Source: CAMLIZ01 sp036231905 (lineage in GTDB: Bacteria; Pseudomonadota; Gammaproteobacteria; Burkholderiales; Burkholderiaceae_C). From it: a stretch of 64,000 bases of DNA. A model generated the notes under the pieces. The model saw only the letters and a list, made by a program, of their open reading frames with translations. It was not told the origin of the DNA and searched no databases. The DNA lies in contig NZ_JAZARE010000007.1 in NCBI RefSeq assembly GCF_036231905.1, positions 186,001-250,000 of the forward strand. Reading direction: 5' to 3'. Shown in pieces: positions 51,134 through 60,333 of the stretch. The translations under genes were made by a program, and so were the position numbers. How positions within the stretch are numbered: the first letter of the stretch is position 1; the number at the start of each line of letters is the position of its first letter.

Positions 51134-52771
51134 CTACTTGAGCCGCACGGCCTTGAAGTCGTGGCCGCCGAAGGGTGTGGCCACAAAGCCGGCGATGCGC
51201 TTGTCCACCGCCACCAGGCCCTGCTTGTGGGCCAGCGGGATCAGGCCGGTTTCCTCGTGCAGCAGCACCTGTGCCTTGCGGTAGATCTCGGTGCGCTTCT
51301 TCAGGTCGGGCGTGGCGCGGGCGGCGGCCAGCAGCTCGTCGAACGCGGCGTTGCACCACTGGGCCTTGTTGCCGCCGCCTTCCACCGCGGCGCAGCTGAG
51401 GTTGGGCGTGAGGAAGTTGTCCGGGTCGCCGTTGTCGCTGTACCAGCTGAGCACGGCCAGGTCGTGTTCACCCTTGCCGGTGCGCTTGTAGAGCTCACCG
51501 AGCTCCATGTTGCGCACGGCCACCTTCACGCCGATCTTGGCCCAGTCCGATTGCACCAGCTCCACCAGGCGCTTGACGTCGCTCTTGCCCGCAGTGGCAA
51601 AGATCTGCAGCTCGCTGCCGTCGTAGCCACTGGCCTTGACCAGGGCCTTGGCCTTCTCCACGTCCTGCTTGTCCTTCAGGTTGGGGTCGTGGCTCCAGAT
51701 GCCCGGCGGCAGGAAGCTGCCGGCGGCTTCGGCAAACCCGCCGTACACCGACTGCACGATGGCGCCGCGGTCGACGGCCAGCGACAGCGCCTGGCGGAAG
51801 CGTTTGTCGGACAGCCACTTGTGCTTGCTGTTGGGTGCGATGTAGGCGGTCATCAGCGGCCGGCTCTTGGCGATCTCGAAGCGCGGGTCGCCGTCCAGGG
51901 TGCTGGCCTTGTCGTTGGCCAGCACGCCCACCATGCACTCGCCGGCCTTCAGGCGCTGGATCATCACCGCGTTGTCCAACGTGACCGCGAAGATCAGGTT
52001 GTCGATCTTGGGCGCCCCGGCCCAGTACTGCGGATGGGCCGTGTAGCGGATCAGGGCATCCTTCTGGTAGCTCTTCAACACATACGGCCCGGTGCCCACC
52101 GGCTGGGTGTTCAGTTGCTCCAGCTTGCCCGCCTTGGCCAGCTGCTCGCCGTATTCGGCCGAGAACACCGAGGCGATGGCGTTCATGGTCAGGTTGGCGG
52201 CAAAGGCGGCTTCTGCGCGGGTGAGCTCGATGCGCACGGTCATCGGGTCCGCCTTGCTCACCGACTTGATGAGCTCGGGCATGCTCATGCCGGCCCAGTA
52301 CGGAAAGCCGTTGCGTGCGGCCGCGTGGGCCGGATGCTGCTTGTCGTTGATGCGCTGGAAAGACCACAGCACATCGTCCGCATTCAGCGTGCGCGTGGGC
52401 TTGAACCAGGGCGTGCTGTGGAACTGCACACCCTTGCGCAGGTGCAGGGTGTAGGCCTTGCCGTCGGCGCTCACCTCCCAGCGCTCGGCCAGGCCGGGCA
52501 CCACCTCGGTGGTGCCGGGTTTCATCTGCAGCAGGGTGTCGTAGATCGTGAGGCCGGCAGCGTCGTTGGTGTTCACCGTCTCGTACTGGGCGATGTCAAA
52601 GCCCTCGGGCGAACCTTCGCTGCAGAAGCTGACGCTCCCGGCTGCCTGGGCGGCGCCAGCGGCACACAGCAGCAGGGCGGCCACCCAGTGCCGCCGCGGG
52701 GCCGGCTTGGCCGGGCCGCTGGCGGCGCCCCCTTGAGGGGGAGCGCCGAAGGCGTTGCAGGGGTGGTTCAT
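51134..52771 (-). CDS. Peptide ABC transporter substrate-binding protein (copy next to dppB)
   Basis: A 545-residue periplasmic binding protein of family 5. The unusual 27-residue start (GAPPQGGAASGP and PAPRRHW) is encoded by a palindromic repeat; the hydrophobic signal core then begins at WVAALLLCAAG. The mature part starts near AGSVSFCSEG, followed by FDIAQYET, VPGLAERWEVS and the family 5 segment LHLRKGVQFHSTPWF. Its ATG overlaps the stop of the next binding-protein gene (ATGA). It delivers peptides to DppBCDF. The sequence differs clearly from its three paralogues, so each may have its own ligand range. Confidence 0.88.
   Translation of the reverse strand: MNHPCNAFGAPPQGGAASGPAKPAPRRHWVAALLLCAAGAAQAAGSVSFCSEGSPEGFDIAQYETVNTNDAAGLTIYDTLLQMKPGTTEVVPGLAERWEVSADGKAYTLHLRKGVQFHSTPWFKPTRTLNADDVLWSFQRINDKQHPAHAAARNGFPYWAGMSMPELIKSVSKADPMTVRIELTRAEAAFAANLTMNAIASVFSAEYGEQLAKAGKLEQLNTQPVGTGPYVLKSYQKDALIRYTAHPQYWAGAPKIDNLIFAVTLDNAVMIQRLKAGECMVGVLANDKASTLDGDPRFEIAKSRPLMTAYIAPNSKHKWLSDKRFRQALSLAVDRGAIVQSVYGGFAEAAGSFLPPGIWSHDPNLKDKQDVEKAKALVKASGYDGSELQIFATAGKSDVKRLVELVQSDWAKIGVKVAVRNMELGELYKRTGKGEHDLAVLSWYSDNGDPDNFLTPNLSCAAVEGGGNKAQWCNAAFDELLAAARATPDLKKRTEIYRKAQVLLHEETGLIPLAHKQGLVAVDKRIAGFVATPFGGHDFKAVRLK
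52702..52766. repeat. REP-like palindromic repeat (copy A), inside a coding region
   Basis: A 65-base unit that aligns ungapped to 58115-58179, with a CCTTGAGGGG core, an AGCGC block and a GGGGTGG end. Read on the minus strand it encodes part of the N-terminus of the binding protein that starts at 52771. Repeats of this kind are common in Burkholderiales intergenic DNA. Confidence 0.7.
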
Positions 52772-54351
52772 TTCACGCTCACCGAACGGAAGTCGTTGTG
52801 GGTGAACGGGTCGGGGATGTAGCCCGACACGCGCTTGTTCACCGCCGTCATGTACACCGGGTACACACCGGGGATCATGCCGACCTCGTCGTACACCAGC
52901 TTCTGCGCCTTGGTGTACAGCTCGATGCGCTTCTTGTGGTCGGCGGTCTTGCGGGCGGTGTCGATCAGGTTGTCGAACTCCTTGTTGCACCACTGGCTCT
53001 TGTTGCCGCCGCCTTCCACCGCCGAGCAGCTCAAGTTGGGGGTGAAGAAGTTGTCGGGGTCGCCGTTGTCGCCGGCCCAGTTGAGAAAGGTGATGTCGTG
53101 GTCGCCCTTGCCGCTGCGCTTGAGCAGCTCGCCCCACTCCATCATCTGCAGCTTCACCTTGATGCCGGCGCGCGCCCAGTCGGCCTGCATCAGCTCGGCC
53201 GCGCGCTTGCCGTCGATGCTGCCGCCAATGCGCACGAAGACGGTGAGCTCGCTGCCGTCGTAGCCGGTCGCCTTGACCAGCTGCTTGGCCTTCTCGACGT
53301 CCTGACGCTCCTTCAGCGTCTTGTCATGGCTCCACATGCCGGGCGGCAGGAAGGTGGCCGCCGGCGTGGCGTTGCCGCCGTAGATGGCCTGCGCGAAGGT
53401 CTTCTTGTCCCAGGCATACCACAGCGCCTCGCGGAAGCGCTTGTCCGACACCCACTTGTGCTTGCCGTTGGGTGCGATGTAGAAGGTGAGCAGCGCGTTG
53501 TTGCGCACGATCTTCACGTTGGCGTCGTTGTCGAAGGCGCCGGCCTGCTCCGGCTTCATGTTGGTGCCGACCAGGCATTCCTGCGCCTTCAGGCGCTGGA
53601 TGCGCACATTGGGGTCGTTGGTGATCGCGAAGATCAGCTTGTCCACCTTCGGCGCGCCCTGCCAATGCTCCTTGTTGGCGGTGTAGCGGATGGTGGCGTC
53701 CTTCTGGTAGCTCTGGAAGATGAAGGGGCCGCTGCCCACCGGCTGCGTGTTCAGCTCGCCCAGCTTGCCGGCCTTGAGCAGCTGCTCGCCGTACTCGGCC
53801 GAGAAGATGGAGCCGATGGCTTCCATCGCCATGTCGGCGATGAAGGGCGCCTCCGGCCGGGTGAGGGTGAAGCGCACGGTGTACGCATCCACCTTTTCCA
53901 CCGACTTGATGAGCGAGGACATGCCCATGCCCTCCCAGTACACGTAGCCGTTCTTGGCCACGCCGTGGGCTGGGTGCTTCTTGTCGTTCACCCGGTTGAT
54001 GGACCACACCACGTCGTCGGCATTGAGCTCGCGCGTCGGCTTGAACCAGGGCGTGGTGTGGAACTTCACGCCCTTGCGCAGGTGGAAGGTGTACACCAGG
54101 CCGTCGGGGCTCACCTCCCACTTCTCGGCCAGGCCGGGCACCACTTCGGTGGTGCCGGGCTTGAAACCCAGCAGCTGGTCGTAGATGGTGCGGCCGGCCG
54201 CGTCGTTGGTCACGGCCGATTCGTACTGCGCGATGTCGAAGCCGTCGGGTGAGTTCTCGGTGCAGACGGTCAGGGTGCCGGCGGCATGCGCCGTGGTCAT
54301 GCAGGCGGCGAGCAGGGCGGCGCTGGCCAGCAAGGTGCGACGGTGGGTCAT
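52768..54351 (-). CDS. Peptide ABC transporter substrate-binding protein
   Basis: A 527-residue periplasmic binding protein of family 5 with a signal peptide (MTHRRTLLASAALLAACMTT, cut near AHA). It contains GTLTVCTENSPDGFDIAQYES, VPGLAEKWEVSPDG and GVKFHTTPWF. It is 44 bases after the neighbouring binding-protein gene and its stop overlaps the ATG of the next one. Three such genes in tandem before dppBCDF suggest a peptide permease served by several receptors. Confidence 0.9.
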   Translation of the reverse strand: MTHRRTLLASAALLAACMTTAHAAGTLTVCTENSPDGFDIAQYESAVTNDAAGRTIYDQLLGFKPGTTEVVPGLAEKWEVSPDGLVYTFHLRKGVKFHTTPWFKPTRELNADDVVWSINRVNDKKHPAHGVAKNGYVYWEGMGMSSLIKSVEKVDAYTVRFTLTRPEAPFIADMAMEAIGSIFSAEYGEQLLKAGKLGELNTQPVGSGPFIFQSYQKDATIRYTANKEHWQGAPKVDKLIFAITNDPNVRIQRLKAQECLVGTNMKPEQAGAFDNDANVKIVRNNALLTFYIAPNGKHKWVSDKRFREALWYAWDKKTFAQAIYGGNATPAATFLPPGMWSHDKTLKERQDVEKAKQLVKATGYDGSELTVFVRIGGSIDGKRAAELMQADWARAGIKVKLQMMEWGELLKRSGKGDHDITFLNWAGDNGDPDNFFTPNLSCSAVEGGGNKSQWCNKEFDNLIDTARKTADHKKRIELYTKAQKLVYDEVGMIPGVYPVYMTAVNKRVSGYIPDPFTHNDFRSVSVK

Positions 54352-54394
54352 GGAAGGTCTCTCGAGAAGGGAATGGAAAAGGGAATGGGGTTCG

Positions 54395-55966
54395 TCACTG
54401 CACCGACACGTTGCGGAAATCGAGATCGGTCAACGGGCTGGTGATGAAACCGCGCACCTTCTGGTGCACGGCGGTGAAGTAATGGGGATACACCAGCGGA
54501 ATCAGCGGCACCTCGTCCCAAAGCACACGCTGTGCCTTGCCGTAGATCGCGCTGCGCTGGCTTCGTTCCTGCGTGGCGGCGCCGGTGGCTGTCAGGGCGT
54601 CGAAGGCCTTGTCGCACCACTGGCTCTTGTTGCCGCCGGAGGCCACGGAGGCGCAGGCGAGGTTGGGCGCGAAGAAGTCGTTGGGGTCGCCCGAGCCGGC
54701 CCAGCCGAGGAAGGTGATGTCGTGCTCGCCCTGGCCGGTGCGCTTGAGCAGCTCACCCCACTCCATCATCTGGATGCGGGTCTTCACGCCCACACGGGCC
54801 CAGTCGGCCTGCATCACCTCGGCCGCGCGCCGCCCGTCGATGCTGCCGCCGATGCGGGTGAAGATGACGAGCTCGGTGCCGTCGTAGCCGGCGGCCCTGA
54901 CCAGCGCCTTGGCCTGCTCCACGTCACGCCGGTCGGCCAGCGTGGTGTCGTGGCCCCATTGGGCGGGGGGCAGGAAGCTGGTCGCCGCATCGGCGCGGCC
55001 GCCGTACACCGACTTGATGTAGTTGGCCTTGTCCAGCGCCAGCCACAGCGCCTGGCGGAAGCGCTTGTCGTTGAGGAACTTCTTCTTCGTGTTCAGCGGC
55101 GCGTAGCCGGTGAGCAAGGTGCTGCCGCCCACCATGCGCACGGGGGTGCCCTCGAAGGCGCTGAAGGCCTCGGCCTTCATGTTGGCGCCTACCAGGCATT
55201 CGCCGGCCTTCAGGCGCTGCACCCGCACCTGGGCGTCCGGCGTGATCGCGATGATGAGGTTGTCGATCGGCTGCCGGCCGTCCCAGTAGCTGGGGTGGGC
55301 GGAGAAGCGGATCACCGCGTCCTTCTGGTAGCTCTTGAAGACAAACGGCCCGGTGCCCACGGGCAGCACGTTGATCTGCTCCGGCTTGCCGGCCTTGAGC
55401 AGCTGCTCGCCATATTCGGCCGAGTACACCGAGCCGGTGAAGGGCGTGGCCAGGTAGGTCATCAGCGGCGCGGACGGATGGCGCAGCGTCAGCCGCACGG
55501 TCATCGCATCCACCTTGTCGATGGCCTTCACCACCTCGGCCAGGCCGGTGCCGTGCCACATGCCGAAGCCGGTCTTGGCGACGCGCAGCCAGGGGCTCTT
55601 GGGGTCGGCCTGGCGCTGCAGCGAGAACAGCACGTCGTCGGCGTTCATCTCGCGCGTGGGCGTGAACCAGGGCGTGCTGTGGAACTTGACGCCGCGCGGC
55701 AGGTGCAAGGTGACCTGCAGGCCGTCGGCGCTGACCTCCCAGCGTTCGGCCAGGCCGGGCACCAGCTCGGTGGTGCCGCGCTTGAAGTGCACCAGCTGGT
55801 CGTGCACCGTCTTGCCCACCGCGTCGTGCGTCACCGCCGACTCGGACTGCGCGATGTCGAAGCCGTCGGGCGCGGCTTCGGTGCACACGGTGAGCGTGCC
55901 GGCGCCATGGGCGCCGGCCGTCAGCAGGGACGCGGCGATGCTCGCGAGCAGGCGGCGGCTGCTCAC
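54395..55966 (-). CDS. Peptide ABC transporter substrate-binding protein
   Basis: A 523-residue family 5 binding protein with a signal peptide (MSSRRLLASIAASLL, cut near AHG). It contains GTLTVCTEAAPDGFDIAQSE, VPGLAERWEVSADG, RGVKFHSTPWF and ECLVGANMKAEA. It is closest in pattern to the gene at 52768. It lies 66 bases after the M13 peptidase gene, so it may start the transport transcript. Confidence 0.9.
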   Translation of the reverse strand: MSSRRLLASIAASLLTAGAHGAGTLTVCTEAAPDGFDIAQSESAVTHDAVGKTVHDQLVHFKRGTTELVPGLAERWEVSADGLQVTLHLPRGVKFHSTPWFTPTREMNADDVLFSLQRQADPKSPWLRVAKTGFGMWHGTGLAEVVKAIDKVDAMTVRLTLRHPSAPLMTYLATPFTGSVYSAEYGEQLLKAGKPEQINVLPVGTGPFVFKSYQKDAVIRFSAHPSYWDGRQPIDNLIIAITPDAQVRVQRLKAGECLVGANMKAEAFSAFEGTPVRMVGGSTLLTGYAPLNTKKKFLNDKRFRQALWLALDKANYIKSVYGGRADAATSFLPPAQWGHDTTLADRRDVEQAKALVRAAGYDGTELVIFTRIGGSIDGRRAAEVMQADWARVGVKTRIQMMEWGELLKRTGQGEHDITFLGWAGSGDPNDFFAPNLACASVASGGNKSQWCDKAFDALTATGAATQERSQRSAIYGKAQRVLWDEVPLIPLVYPHYFTAVHQKVRGFITSPLTDLDFRNVSVQ

Positions 55967-55969
55967 TGG

Positions 55970-56030
55970 GAAACCTCCGTGCTGCGCACTGCGGTGCGAG
56001 CGTCTTCGGGCGGCCGGGCGGCGCTCATGC
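55970..56030. repeat. Palindrome-rich intergenic repeat between peptidase and binding-protein genes
   Basis: Holds a perfect CGCAC/GTGCG hairpin (CGCACTGCGGTGCG) and a GGGCGGCCGGGCGGCGCTC word. The pattern resembles another repeat class common in Burkholderiales. No other full copy was seen in this window. Confidence 0.35.
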
Positions 56031-56032
56031 CA

Positions 56033-58051
56033 TCACCAGATGTGGATGCGCTGTTCGGCCGGCTTCCACATCCCGTCCTTCGGCTGGGTGCCGAAGCTCT
56101 GGTGGAAGGCGTCGATGTTCACCACCGGGCCGTTGGTGCGGGTCTGCGGCGGCGCATGCGGGTCGCTGGTGATCAGCTGCACCAGGCGCTCCTCGCGGAT
56201 CTTGTCGCGCCACGACTGCGCATAGCCCATGAAGAAGCGCTGGTCGCCGGTGAGGCCGTCGATCACCGGAGCCGGCTTGCCACCCAGGCTCAGGTGGTAG
56301 GCCTTGAGCGCGATCTCCAGCCCCGACAGGTCGGCGATGTTTTCGCCTAAGGTGAGCTTGCCGTTCACATGGTGGCCCGGCACCGGCTCGTAGGCATCGA
56401 ACTGCTTGGCCAGGCGCGCGCCAAGTGCGTCGAAGGCCTTGCGGTCGGCTTCGGTCCACCAGTTGTCCAGCACGCCGTCGCCGTTGTACTGGCTGCCCGA
56501 ATCGTCGAAGCCGTGGCTGATCTCGTGGCCGATGGTGGCCCCGATGGCGCCGAAGTTAAAGGCATCGTCGGCGGCCATGTCGAAGTACGGCGGCTCCAGG
56601 ATGGCGGCCGGGAACACGATCTCGTTGAAGCTCGGGTTGTAGTAGGCGTTCACCGTCTGCGGTGTCATGCCCCACTCGCGCCGGTCCACCGGCTTGCCGG
56701 CACGCGCGGCGCGGCGCTCGAACTCGAAGCGGCCTGCGCGCACGCCGTTGCCGAAGGCGTCGCCCGGCTTGACCTCGAGCTTCGTGTAGTCGCGCCACAC
56801 ATCGGGATAGCCGATCTTCACGCTGTATTTCGCCAGCTTGTCCTTGGCGCGCAGCTTGGTCTGCGGGCTCATCCAGGCGAGGCCGTCGATGGACTGCGCA
56901 TAGGCCTCGAACAGCTTGCCCACCAGCTGCTGCATGCGCGCCTTGTAGGCCGGTGGGAAATGGCGCTGCACGTAGATCTGGCCCACGCCTTCGCCGAGCG
57001 CTTGCCCCAACGCGGTGGTGGCCTGCTGCCAGCGCGGCAGCGGCTGCTGCAGGCCCTTGAGCGCCTGGTCGCGGAAGGCGAAGCGCGCATCGCGGAACGG
57101 CTTGGGCAGCACCTCGGCCGCGTCGTCGAGCAGGCGGGCGCGCAGGTAGAGCTTGAGCTCCGGCAGCGGCGTGTCGGCCACCAGCTTGGCGAAGGCGATG
57201 GCATAACTGGGCTGGGACACCGACAGGCGGTCCAGCGGCGGCAGGCCGGCGCCGGTGAAGTACGCGGCCCAGTCGAAGCCCGGCGCCTTGGCGGCAAGCT
57301 CGGCCGGCGTCATCGGGTTGTAGCGCTTGACCGGGTTGCGGTTGTCCACCCGCGGCCACTGCGCTTCGGCCAGGCGCTGCTCGATCGCGTAGACGCTCTT
57401 GGCGTGCTCGGCGGCGGCCTTGTCGCCGATCTGCGCGAACAGTGTTTCCAAGTACACCTTGTAAGCCGCGCGCGCCTTGGCAAAACGCTCGTCGTCCTTC
57501 AGGTAGTAGTCGCGGTCCGGCAGGCCCAGCCCATCCTGCCAGGTGAGCGCGCGGTAGATGCCGGGCTCCTTGGGATCGGGGTACACCGCCAGCTCGATGG
57601 CCGTGCTGCTCACACCCTGCAGCCGGCCCATCAGGCGCGCCAGCTCGGCGGGCGTGGCAGCGGCGTCGATCTCGGCCAGCCACGGCTTGACCGGCGCGAG
57701 GCCGGCCTTGTCGATCGCGGCCTCGTCGATGAAGGCCGCGTAGTAGTCGCCGATCTTCTGCTCGATGCTGCCGGGTGCGTGTTTCGCCTTGGCCAGGTCT
57801 TCCACGATCTGGCGCACGCGCGCGTCGGAGCGATCGCGCATCTCGCGCGTGATGCCCCAGTCGGCCTTGTCGGCCGGGATCTCGGTTTTCTTCAGCCAGG
57901 TGCCGTTGGCCGCCTGGAACAAGTCGTCCTGCGGACGCACGGACGGATCGAGCGCCGCCTTGTCGATGCCGGACACAGGCGGCGCCGCAAAGGCCACCGA
58001 CACCAAGGCCAGCGCAGCGACGCCGGCGAGCAGGGAGCGTTGCAGTGTCAT
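56033..58051 (-). CDS. M13-family (neprilysin/PepO-like) metallopeptidase
   Basis: A 672-residue exported endopeptidase of family M13. The signal peptide is about 1-22. The zinc motif HEISH near 507 and ENIAD near 569 supply the two His, the catalytic Glu and the third Glu ligand; NAYYNPSFNEIVFPA is the substrate-binding Asn/Ala-type motif. M13 enzymes cut short peptides outside the cytoplasm, so it could feed peptides to the neighbouring Dpp system. An in-frame ATG 21 bases upstream was rejected as lacking a ribosome site and a signal-like start. It is a close paralogue of the next peptidase gene. Confidence 0.92.
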   Translation of the reverse strand: MTLQRSLLAGVAALALVSVAFAAPPVSGIDKAALDPSVRPQDDLFQAANGTWLKKTEIPADKADWGITREMRDRSDARVRQIVEDLAKAKHAPGSIEQKIGDYYAAFIDEAAIDKAGLAPVKPWLAEIDAAATPAELARLMGRLQGVSSTAIELAVYPDPKEPGIYRALTWQDGLGLPDRDYYLKDDERFAKARAAYKVYLETLFAQIGDKAAAEHAKSVYAIEQRLAEAQWPRVDNRNPVKRYNPMTPAELAAKAPGFDWAAYFTGAGLPPLDRLSVSQPSYAIAFAKLVADTPLPELKLYLRARLLDDAAEVLPKPFRDARFAFRDQALKGLQQPLPRWQQATTALGQALGEGVGQIYVQRHFPPAYKARMQQLVGKLFEAYAQSIDGLAWMSPQTKLRAKDKLAKYSVKIGYPDVWRDYTKLEVKPGDAFGNGVRAGRFEFERRAARAGKPVDRREWGMTPQTVNAYYNPSFNEIVFPAAILEPPYFDMAADDAFNFGAIGATIGHEISHGFDDSGSQYNGDGVLDNWWTEADRKAFDALGARLAKQFDAYEPVPGHHVNGKLTLGENIADLSGLEIALKAYHLSLGGKPAPVIDGLTGDQRFFMGYAQSWRDKIREERLVQLITSDPHAPPQTRTNGPVVNIDAFHQSFGTQPKDGMWKPAEQRIHIW

Positions 58052-58114
58052 ATCAGTCCCGAAAAGAAGCACAAATCAAGCGAACCACCACCCCTTCCAG
58101 CGGCCACCGGGGAT

Positions 58115-58179
58115 CCGGCTCCGCCGGTCCGCCAGTGGCGCGACCTTGAGGGGCAGCGCTACAGGCGCTCCGGGGGTGG
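58115..58179. repeat. REP-like palindromic repeat (copy B), intergenic
   Basis: A 65-base unit aligned ungapped to 52702-52766. It lies between the two M13 peptidase genes, so it may stabilise the transcript or be silent. Confidence 0.68.
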
Positions 58180-58186
58180 GCCTCTT

Positions 58187-60250
58187 TCACCAGATCCGGA
58201 TGCGTTCGGCGCCGGGTTTCCACATGCCATCACCCGGCTTGGTGCGGAAGCTCTGGTGGAAGCCGTCGTGGTTGACGGCCGCCCCGTTGGCACGGAATTC
58301 GGACGGCGAATGGGTGTCGATGCTCAGCAGCTGCAGCGCCCGCTCCTCCCGCGCCTTTTCGCGCCAGGCCTGCGACCAGCCCAGGAAGAAGCGCTGGTCG
58401 CCGGTCAGGCCGTCCAGCACCGGCGCCTTCTTGCCCTTCAAGGACAGGTGGTAGGCCTTGTAGGCGATCTGCAGGCCGGACAGGTCGGCGATGTTCTCGC
58501 CGAGCGTGAGCTTGCCGTTGAGCTTGTGGCCGGGCAGGGCCTCGTAGCCGGCGTACTGCTTGACCAGCCTCTCACCCAGTGCGTCGAAGGCCTTGCGGTC
58601 GGCCTCGGTCCACCAGTTGTTGAGCTTGCCGTCGCCGTCGTACTGGCTGCCGGTGTCGTCGAAGCCGTGGCTGATCTCGTGGCCGATCACCGCGCCGATG
58701 GCGCCGTAGTTCACCGCGTCGTCCGCCGTCATGTCGAAGAACGGCGCCTCCAGGATGGCGGCCGGGAACACGATCTCATTGAAGTTGGGGTTGTAGTAGG
58801 CGTTCACCGTCTGCGGTGTCATGCCCCACTCACGCCGGTCCACCGGCTTGCCGGCGCGCACGGCCAGGCGTTCGTGCTCGAAGCGGCCGGCGCGCGCCGC
58901 GTTGCCGAAGGCGTCGCCGTCTTTCACCTGCAGCGCGGCGTAGTCGCGCCACACCTCGGGGTAGCCGATCTTGGTGATGTACTTGGCGAGCTTCTCCTTG
59001 GCGCGCGCCTTGGTGGGCGGGCTCATCCAGCTGAGCTTGTCGATCGACTGGCGATAGGCCGCCATCAGGTGGCCCACCAGCTGCTCCATGCGGGCCTTGT
59101 AGGCCGGCGGGAAGTGGCGCGCCACGTAGATCTGGCCCACGCCTTCGCCCAGCGCCGCATTGAGCGAGCGGGTGGCCTTCTGCCAGCGCGGCTCGTCCTG
59201 CGTGAGGCCGCGGATCGCCTTGCCGCGGAAGTCGAAGGCCACCTCGCGGAAGGCCTTGGGGAGGGTGTCGGCGTTGGAGTCGAGCAGGCGCACCTTGAGG
59301 TAGGTCTGCCAGGTGGCGATCGGCGTGTCGTCCACCGCCTTGGCCAGCGCGGTGGCGTAACTCGGCTGCGAGAGGATCAGCTTGTCCAGCTCGGGCAGGG
59401 CCGCGGCCTTGAAGAAGGCGTCCCAGTCCAGGCCGGGGGCGGCCTTCTGCAGCTCGGCCACCGTCATCGCGTTGTACAGCTTCTGCGGATCGCGGTTGTC
59501 CACGCGCGACCACTGCGCTTCGGCCAGGCGCTTCTCCAGCGCGTACACGTCCTTGGCCGACTGGGCAGCATTGGCGTCGCCGCCCAGGCGCAGCAGCGTT
59601 TCCAGATAGGTCATGTAGGCCGTGCGGGCCTTGGCAAAACGCTCGTCGTCCTTCAGGTAGTAGTCGCGGTCGGGCAGGCCCAGGCCGCCCTGCCAGGTCT
59701 GCATGCGGTTGGTGGACGGGTCCTTGTCGTCGGCACCCACGTACAACACCATCGGCGTGCTGGCCACACCCTGGAGTCGGCCGAACTGCACCGCCAGGTC
59801 GGCCTTGTTCTTCACCGCATCCACCTGCGCGAACCAGGGTTTCACCGGCTCCAGGCCGGCCTTGTCGATGGCCGCCTCGTCGATGAAGCTGCGGTAGTAG
59901 TCGCCGATCTGGCGCTCCACGCCGCTGCCGGCCTTGGCCGCGGCCAGCTCCTCCACGATCTTGCGCACCCGCTCGTCGGCCCGGTCGCGCAGCTGGATGA
60001 AGATGCCGTAGTCGGCCTTGTCGCCGGGGATGGGCGTGTCCTTCAGCCACTGGCCGTTGGCGGCCTTGAACAGGTCGTCCTGCGGGCGCACGGCGGTGTC
60101 GAAGCCGCTGCGGTCCAGGCCGGTCTTCAGGCTGCCGCCCACGCCGGGGTGGGCCACCTGCGTGGCCTGGCCCTGCGGCGGTGCGGCGAAGGCGATGCCC
60201 TGGAGGGCGAGCGCCGCAAGGGCGGCCGAAGCGATGTGCGTGAGTGTCAT
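58187..60250 (-). CDS. M13-family (neprilysin/PepO-like) metallopeptidase
   Basis: A 687-residue exported M13 peptidase closely similar to the gene at 56033. Its signal peptide spans about 1-22. The HEISH motif is near 521 and the ENIAD motif near 583; NAYYNPNFNEIVFPA is conserved. An insert near the start (GQATQVAHPGVGG) and different ends distinguish the paralogue. The duplication points to a role in extracellular peptide digestion next to four binding proteins. Confidence 0.92.
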   Translation of the reverse strand: MTLTHIASAALAALALQGIAFAAPPQGQATQVAHPGVGGSLKTGLDRSGFDTAVRPQDDLFKAANGQWLKDTPIPGDKADYGIFIQLRDRADERVRKIVEELAAAKAGSGVERQIGDYYRSFIDEAAIDKAGLEPVKPWFAQVDAVKNKADLAVQFGRLQGVASTPMVLYVGADDKDPSTNRMQTWQGGLGLPDRDYYLKDDERFAKARTAYMTYLETLLRLGGDANAAQSAKDVYALEKRLAEAQWSRVDNRDPQKLYNAMTVAELQKAAPGLDWDAFFKAAALPELDKLILSQPSYATALAKAVDDTPIATWQTYLKVRLLDSNADTLPKAFREVAFDFRGKAIRGLTQDEPRWQKATRSLNAALGEGVGQIYVARHFPPAYKARMEQLVGHLMAAYRQSIDKLSWMSPPTKARAKEKLAKYITKIGYPEVWRDYAALQVKDGDAFGNAARAGRFEHERLAVRAGKPVDRREWGMTPQTVNAYYNPNFNEIVFPAAILEAPFFDMTADDAVNYGAIGAVIGHEISHGFDDTGSQYDGDGKLNNWWTEADRKAFDALGERLVKQYAGYEALPGHKLNGKLTLGENIADLSGLQIAYKAYHLSLKGKKAPVLDGLTGDQRFFLGWSQAWREKAREERALQLLSIDTHSPSEFRANGAAVNHDGFHQSFRTKPGDGMWKPGAERIRIW

Positions 60251-60333
60251 GGTGCAGGTCTTGTGGACGCTGAAAGCGACAAATGCCTGGCCGGGTAGGC
60301 CAGGCATTGCGTGGATCAAAAACTCGAGCGGGT

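Noticed and set aside
56369..60298. Very long plus-strand ORF of 1309 codons opposite the M13 peptidase genes
   Set aside because: It is a shadow frame of two clear minus-strand M13 genes with conserved zinc motifs; the translated sequence is Arg/His/Gly-rich, as expected of antisense reading in GC-rich DNA.
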